Shown piece by piece: positions 59,724 to 64,000 of a stretch of DNA of 64,000 bases. This DNA is from an uncultured Bacillaceae bacterium (lineage in GTDB: Bacteria > Bacillota > Bacilli > Bacillales > Bacillaceae_L): NCBI GenBank assembly GCA_947497585.1, contig CANMHG010000010.1, forward strand, positions 62,001-126,000, given 5' to 3'. Both the position numbers and the translations under genes were made by a program. The notes under the pieces are model-generated. The model saw nothing but the letters and a program-made list of their open reading frames with translations. It ran no database searches and had not been told where the DNA came from. How positions within the stretch are numbered: position 1 is the stretch's first letter; every line of letters begins with the position of its first letter.

Positions 59724-59843
59724 CTTTACGCTGCAGACACTTGCTTTCCGCGGGGAGTGATGTGAGCCTCCTCGGCTTCGCCTGTGGGGTCTCACCGGAT
59801 GTCACTCTATCTCCCGCAGGAGTCAAGTGTCTTCCGCTTCAAT
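59724..59843. repeat. dispersed GC-rich palindromic repeat, copy 2
   Basis: GACACTTGCTTTCCGCGGGG at one end and CAAGTGTCTTCCGC at the other, with GTGAGCCTCCTCGG, TGTGGGGTCTCAC and CCCGCAGGAGTC inside. It is the same element as 19301-19484, without the nested hairpin. Confidence 0.85.
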
Positions 59844-60009
59844 CCACTCTAGTAATATATTTAGGGTAACAACCTTCAAAAGATGAGTCAGAGTCTTTGT
59901 TTGTTCTTCATAATTACTCTGTATCACCCTTACTTTATACCTAATTTTAGAAAATATCTATTAAATTAGTGAGAAATATACTATATTAATAGAAGAAATA
60001 GTAAGATTG

Positions 60010-60894
60010 ATGATTACGGAAAGGGTGAAATCCTTACATACTCCTATGAAAATACGTTACTTTCACCTATATACAACTATTACTCTTTTAACTTTTTTAC
60101 TTTTTTTCATAACAAATGTCCTATATGTTGGTATAAACTCGGAAAGAAAACAGAACTTATTTATAGTAAGTGCTTTAGGTAAGCGTTCGATATCTAGTGA
60201 TGATGTTGTTAAAAGTCCTCTTTATGTGTTGGAAACTAGAGAGCTTGGGGCTCAATATGCTGCCCTGTTTGCTCAGAATAAAAAAACGGTTTATCTCACA
60301 TTTGATGACGGTCCTACTAGATATACAGAAGGAATTTTAGATATTTTGCTTGAGAAAAATATCCGAGCTACTTTTTTTCTCCTTAAAAATAATATTGATA
60401 AACATCCTGCAATAGTGTCGAGAATTCACAAAGAAGGACATGCTATAGGTTGTCACGGTGTAACACATGACCTTAATCAGTTCTATGCGACTCCTGAGTC
60501 ACCAATAGATGAAATGAATCAATGCTTTGAAAGTATATCTAGTATCATTGATCATTCTTCGAAATTAATTCGAGTGCCTTTCGGAAGTTTTCCTTATATG
60601 AAGCAAGAACATCGAGATTTGCTAAGTTTGAATGGTTATTTAATGTGGGACTGGAATGTCGATAGTGAGGATTGGTCCAATTCTAATGGGACTTCCGTCA
60701 AAACAAATGTATTAGAGCAGGTTTCTTCATTAACTTTAAAGAATATTACACCTGTAGTACTTCTCCATGATAAAAAAGTGACCAGCGATATTCTTTCCAG
60801 TATGTTAGACGAATTAAGTAAGCAGGACTATACATTTTCTAAAATCACAGAAGACTTAAAACCTTTGCAATTCAAAAATAAGGCCTCCCACTAA
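60010..60894 (+). CDS. membrane-anchored polysaccharide deacetylase
   Basis: 294 residues from ATG 60010; the site is weak and a start at ATG 60046 is possible. One N-terminal membrane helix (about 17-40), then a NodB domain: LTFDDGPTRYT (metal Asp pair), GCHGVTHD (metal His), RVPFGSF and VVLLHDKK (catalytic His region). It likely removes acetyl groups from peptidoglycan or another wall polymer outside the cell. It ends in a hairpin shared with the convergent cvfC. Confidence 0.88.
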   Translation: MITERVKSLHTPMKIRYFHLYTTITLLTFLLFFITNVLYVGINSERKQNLFIVSALGKRSISSDDVVKSPLYVLETRELGAQYAALFAQNKKTVYLTFDDGPTRYTEGILDILLEKNIRATFFLLKNNIDKHPAIVSRIHKEGHAIGCHGVTHDLNQFYATPESPIDEMNQCFESISSIIDHSSKLIRVPFGSFPYMKQEHRDLLSLNGYLMWDWNVDSEDWSNSNGTSVKTNVLEQVSSLTLKNITPVVLLHDKKVTSDILSSMLDELSKQDYTFSKITEDLKPLQFKNKASH

Positions 60895-60914
60895 AGAGAT
60901 TGGGAGGCCTTTTA
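60880..60914. terminator. bidirectional terminator
   Basis: AAGGCCTCCCA, 10 nt, TGGGAGGCCTT, then TTAA. Confidence 0.88.
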
Positions 60915-60928
60915 ACTTCTTATGATAA

Positions 60929-62053
60929 TTACTCTTTTCGACTTTCTGTCATCTGTTTCCACACAGATCCTTTTGCTTCTTCACCGCCAGCAATACGTTC
61001 AATGGCAAGATTTATTTGCATACTCACTTCAAACTCTGGGTCATCCTTCGCTTCTTTTAAAGCTGGTAACGCTGATTCGTCACCTACTTCATAAAGAAAC
61101 ATGGCTGCTCTCCATCGAACTAATTTATTTGGATCTTTAAGTGCTTCAATCATTGGCTTTATCGAGGCTGGATTTCCTATATCTGATAGACAATCACCAG
61201 CAGTTCTTCTAACAGTAACTGACTTGTCCTTTAAAGCTTTATACAGAAATGGCAGTACTGACTCGTCTTCAATCATCCCTAGATAAACTGTAGCTAATCT
61301 TCTAATGGATGCTTTCTCATCCGTCAGTGCTTTTTCTAATACTGGAAGGTCTTCCTTTGTTGGATCCATTTGCTCCAAAGCAGCATAACGCTTTGTCCAT
61401 TCTGGATCATCAAGCATATCAAGAGTTACCTTATAAGCACTACGTTTCTTTGATAGTACCTCTTTATCCTGATTAGCTGAAGCTTTTACCAATCTTGCTA
61501 GTCGTTCATCGGTATAGGCTGCAGATAACTCTTCAATGACTTCATTCCCAATTTCATCCAAAGAGCCATAACGTACTCCTTGTTCCTTCCACGAACGGTC
61601 CTTAACTACATTCTCATTTTCATTCTGAATAGCTAGAACTGCATTAACAAAGCGTTCGGGTAAACCGAATCTTGCTTCTTGGGTACCATCATTTAATTTT
61701 ACTTGCATTGGTATCCCTTGCATCATCTGTACCCAAACCTTAACTTCACCAAAACCTTCATTAATCTCATTTCCTTTGTTATTTACATCTTTAACATCCT
61801 CTCCAAAAGTCTTACGTACTTCAGTAAGAATGTCCTTCCAATCAAATTTGGCATTTCGCTCAAGGGCTAAAAAATCTGCCACATGGTAAACACCCTTAAC
61901 TCCCTCAATGGCCATAATTTCTTGTATTATTTTCGGCGCGTCCTGAACATTTTCTATTTTATAGTTATTACTTTTGCCTGCAGGTAACGCTTGATCTAAG
62001 ATAACTTTCATCGTATTTGGACTCGGAGTGGGTTCAATCGATTTAATTTCCAT
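60929..62053 (-). CDS. cvfC: CvfC/YpgR-family protein (Nfu-like N-domain plus HEAT repeats)
   Basis: 374 residues, GGGGG site before the ATG. The N-terminal 85 residues resemble the Nfu N-domain (TPSPNTMKVILDQALPAG, VKGVYHVADFLALER). The C-terminal half holds HEAT-like repeats (DEKASIRRLATVYLGMIED; DKSVTVRRTAGDCLSDIG; DPNKLVRWRAAMFLYEVGD). The Staphylococcus homologue is called conserved virulence factor C; in Bacillus it is YpgR. The molecular role is unknown. Confidence 0.88.
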   Translation of the reverse strand: MEIKSIEPTPSPNTMKVILDQALPAGKSNNYKIENVQDAPKIIQEIMAIEGVKGVYHVADFLALERNAKFDWKDILTEVRKTFGEDVKDVNNKGNEINEGFGEVKVWVQMMQGIPMQVKLNDGTQEARFGLPERFVNAVLAIQNENENVVKDRSWKEQGVRYGSLDEIGNEVIEELSAAYTDERLARLVKASANQDKEVLSKKRSAYKVTLDMLDDPEWTKRYAALEQMDPTKEDLPVLEKALTDEKASIRRLATVYLGMIEDESVLPFLYKALKDKSVTVRRTAGDCLSDIGNPASIKPMIEALKDPNKLVRWRAAMFLYEVGDESALPALKEAKDDPEFEVSMQINLAIERIAGGEEAKGSVWKQMTESRKE

Positions 62054-62316
62054 ACTAATTTACCCCCTTAATTTGCTCTACACTTTAGTATTGATTTATT
62101 TTAACATAGTGAATTTCTAGTTGCCATTTACATGTCTTATATGAGTTCTTCTCTTACTTTCTATGTCTGGACAGGAAATATCGACAAGCCCTACTAAGAA
62201 CCTGTCTTAAAATAGCGTAATTCGTACTATTTTTAGACAATTTTGTCATATATCACATTTTTAAACAATATGAATTTAGAGACTATCCGTCAACCATACT
62301 TCAAGGAGGATACATC

Positions 62317-63306
62317 ATGATAAAAAGTAAGCCAACTCGTGATGCAATTGTAGTAACATCTGTTGCTGCTGGGTTCTTTCTAGCGACTCCACTTGTATCA
62401 GAGGCTTCAGAGATGGAAGTGTCTCCATCTAAATACTCTTCTCCTGAACCCATTCAAAAACAGATACTGAGATATGGACATACAGGATATTCCGTTCGAG
62501 TATTACAAACAGAACTTAGTAAGTTAAGTCATTACTTTGGAACGATAGATGGTGTGTATGGTCCCAAGACTCAAGAAGCAGTTAGAAATTTTCAAAGGAG
62601 TGCTAATATAAAAGCCGATGGTGTTGCAGGACCTAATACATTATCGAAGCTTTCAGACACAACGAAACAGCTAAAGCCTAAAACCTTAACAATGGGTGAT
62701 AGAGGGCCAGAAGTTGAAGCTTTACAATTAAAGCTAAGTAAACTTAGCTACTATAACGGAAAAGTAGACGGTATCTTTGGAAAAATCACGAAAAGTGCAG
62801 TTGAGGCCTACCAAAAGCGAAATAAGCTTGAATCTAACGGAGTGGCTAATGATCAAACACTGCAGCATTTAGTTCAAAATAAGAATGTAAAAGGTCTAAC
62901 GATAACAACAACAAAAGTAAAACACAATCGTAATTTTTCCGTTGATACCGGAGTGATTTCTTTAGCAAAGAACTTTATCGGTACACCTTATCGCTGGGGC
63001 GGGACAAAACCAGGCGGGTTTGATTGTAGCGGATTTTTAAAATATGTATTCGGATTAAAAGGAGTTAATCTCCCGCGTACTGTGAGTGAAATATGGAATT
63101 ATGGGAGAAGTGTTGATAAATTAAGTGTGGGTGATCTTGTATTTTATCAAACCTATAAAAAAGGTCCTTCTCATGCTGGGATTTATTTAGGAAACGGCAA
63201 GTTTATTCACACAAGTTCCTCTAGAGGAGTTACAATTAGCAATATGAGTAATTCCTACTGGAAAGCACGTTACTTAGGAGCCAAACGTATCGTTCAACAT
63301 AAATAA
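62317..63306 (+). CDS. secreted NlpC/P60 peptidoglycan hydrolase with two PG-binding domains
   Basis: 329 residues, AAGGAGG site. Signal peptide to about residue 31 (VSEASE). Two PG_binding_1 domains (LRYGHTGYSVRVLQTELSKL at about 52 and TMGDRGPEVEALQLKLSKL at about 127). The C-terminal NlpC/P60 domain has the catalytic Cys in GGFDCSGFLKYVF and His in PSHAGIYLG. It should cut peptide bonds in the wall peptide (gamma-D-Glu to diamino acid). It is a stand-alone gene and ends in a shared terminator. Confidence 0.93.
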   Translation: MIKSKPTRDAIVVTSVAAGFFLATPLVSEASEMEVSPSKYSSPEPIQKQILRYGHTGYSVRVLQTELSKLSHYFGTIDGVYGPKTQEAVRNFQRSANIKADGVAGPNTLSKLSDTTKQLKPKTLTMGDRGPEVEALQLKLSKLSYYNGKVDGIFGKITKSAVEAYQKRNKLESNGVANDQTLQHLVQNKNVKGLTITTTKVKHNRNFSVDTGVISLAKNFIGTPYRWGGTKPGGFDCSGFLKYVFGLKGVNLPRTVSEIWNYGRSVDKLSVGDLVFYQTYKKGPSHAGIYLGNGKFIHTSSSRGVTISNMSNSYWKARYLGAKRIVQHK

Positions 63307-63308
63307 AA

Positions 63309-63347
63309 ATACAAGCAGTGATGCATCACACATCACTGCTTGTTTTT
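63309..63347. terminator. bidirectional terminator
   Basis: ACAAGCAGTGATG, 7 nt, CATCACTGCTTGT between convergent genes. Confidence 0.88.
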
Positions 63348-64000
63348 ATTGTCCTTCAACAATTTCTGAAAGTTCGGACCAACGCTCAATTAATCGTTCT
63401 AGCTCTTCTGTTTTTTTCTTTTGCTCAGCCATTAGTGTATGGATTTTACCATAATCACTTCCTGCTTTGGCAATATCGGATTCAAGTTGCTCACATTTTT
63501 CTTCTAGGTCAGAAATTTTATCCTCAATTTCAGCCCATTCCTTTTGTTCCATGTAAGTTAATTTTCGTTTCTTTGGACTACTATCTACAGTTTCCTCTTT
63601 ATCCACATTCGTAATTTTAGGAGAAGACTCTTTTACAGTTTGACTCGCCTGCTCAAGGAAATCAGTATAGCTACCGTAGTAATGGCTAGCTAACCCACTT
63701 CCTTTTAGAACAATAAGCTGCTCCGTAATTTTATCTAAGAAATATCGATCATGCGAAACAGTGATCACAACACCCGGAAAGTCCTCTATATAATCTTCAA
63801 GTACTGTTAGTGTCTGAGTATCCAAGTCATTTGTAGGCTCATCAAGTAATAATACATTGGGTTCAGACATGAGTACCTTTAATAAATATAGTCTTCGTTT
63901 TTCCCCACCAGATAGCTTTCGAATTGGAGTACCATGTGTATGTCCAGGAAATAAAAATCTTTCAAGCATTTGAGAAGCTGAAATCAATTTCCCATCAAGT
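63346..64000 (-). CDS. ABC-F family ATPase, C-terminal part (runs off the window)
   Basis: The frame is open to the right edge (LDGKLISASQMLE before the first internal Met), so about 217 residues are seen. The second ABC cassette shows the signature LSGGEKRRL, Walker B LLLDEPTNDLD and the switch HDRYFLD. A linker with SSPKKRKLTYMEQKEW then leads to a C-terminal coiled coil (about 70 residues). ABC-F proteins act on the ribosome; this branch resembles Uup/YfmR, which have such a coiled-coil tail. No membrane partner is expected. Confidence 0.9.
   Translation of the reverse strand, partial: LDGKLISASQMLERFLFPGHTHGTPIRKLSGGEKRRLYLLKVLMSEPNVLLLDEPTNDLDTQTLTVLEDYIEDFPGVVITVSHDRYFLDKITEQLIVLKGSGLASHYYGSYTDFLEQASQTVKESSPKITNVDKEETVDSSPKKRKLTYMEQKEWAEIEDKISDLEEKCEQLESDIAKAGSDYGKIHTLMAEQKKKTEELERLIERWSELSEIVEGQ

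Overview
The window comes from a low-GC, endospore-forming Bacillaceae chromosome. Evidence for this is AT-rich DNA with AGGAGG-type ribosome binding sites, YjcZ-type sporulation proteins, a YuzL-like small protein, bacilliredoxin BrxA, and gene orders matching the Bacillus subtilis yp* region (ypmQRS; yplP-yplQ-plsC-dfrA-thyA; ypjP). I cannot name the species. No tRNA, rRNA or CRISPR array was recognised.

1-35.5 kb is ordinary chromosome. It starts with the 5' end of bioB. It then carries a LysE-type exporter, a P1 peptidase with D-amino-acid aminotransferase, an ArsA-type ATPase with its small cory-CC-star partner, CstA, an M20 amidohydrolase, CspD, an aldehyde dehydrogenase/DUF779 pair, MsrAB, a glycerophosphodiesterase, and RsgA with a leader that looks attenuated. 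Next come ypmS/ypmR/sco interrupted by a ykoN/P/Q-like trio, a sulfate-assimilation and sulfolactate operon (comA, histidine phosphatase, cysH, sat, cysC), an MFS transporter, a sensor kinase, DegV, YpmP, YplP, YplQ, and finally plsC, dfrA and the 3' third of thyA.

35,484-54,608 is a mobile element of about 19.1 kb inserted inside the host thyA codons. The host gene is cut after the codons for the QRSAD motif: its 3' part lies at 35,199-35,483 and its 5' part at 54,609-55,123. The ends carry an 11-bp perfect inverted repeat (TTTTCACTAGC) plus a second shared motif (ACAATCTT) at the same distance inside each end. A 5-bp AGGAA core is repeated on both sides. The element carries an operon of a ribbon-helix-helix protein, three tyrosine recombinases, a small coiled-coil protein and a complete, divergent thyA. 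This matches the GInt (ginABCD) / Tn554-like plan. The element breaks an important host gene and brings its own copy in the recombinase operon.

Between that operon and the left end (37.07-42.69 kb) lies a cassette-like array. About twelve short genes or gene remnants all point the same way, and each is followed by a copy of an imperfect palindromic repeat. The repeat has conserved outer arms (TTCAACTAACGGGGGC ... TTAGTTGAA), a conserved inner loop (AAGAAGGA) and a stem that varies while largely keeping its pairing. The plan resembles an integron cassette array, although the repeats are not canonical attC sites. Two cassettes carry single frameshifts and one is decayed. Other cargo is an Apea-like HEPN protein, a YolD-domain protein, a stand-alone DnaA domain-I protein, a coiled-coil membrane protein, a 385-residue unknown and a pseudogene.

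54.6-64 kb returns to chromosome: an ATLF-type metalloprotease, TerC, YpjP, an rRNA-type methyltransferase, BrxA, a polysaccharide deacetylase, CvfC/YpgR, an NlpC/P60 cell-wall hydrolase and the 3' end of an ABC-F ATPase gene. A GC-rich dispersed palindromic repeat occurs twice, at 19.3 and 59.7 kb.
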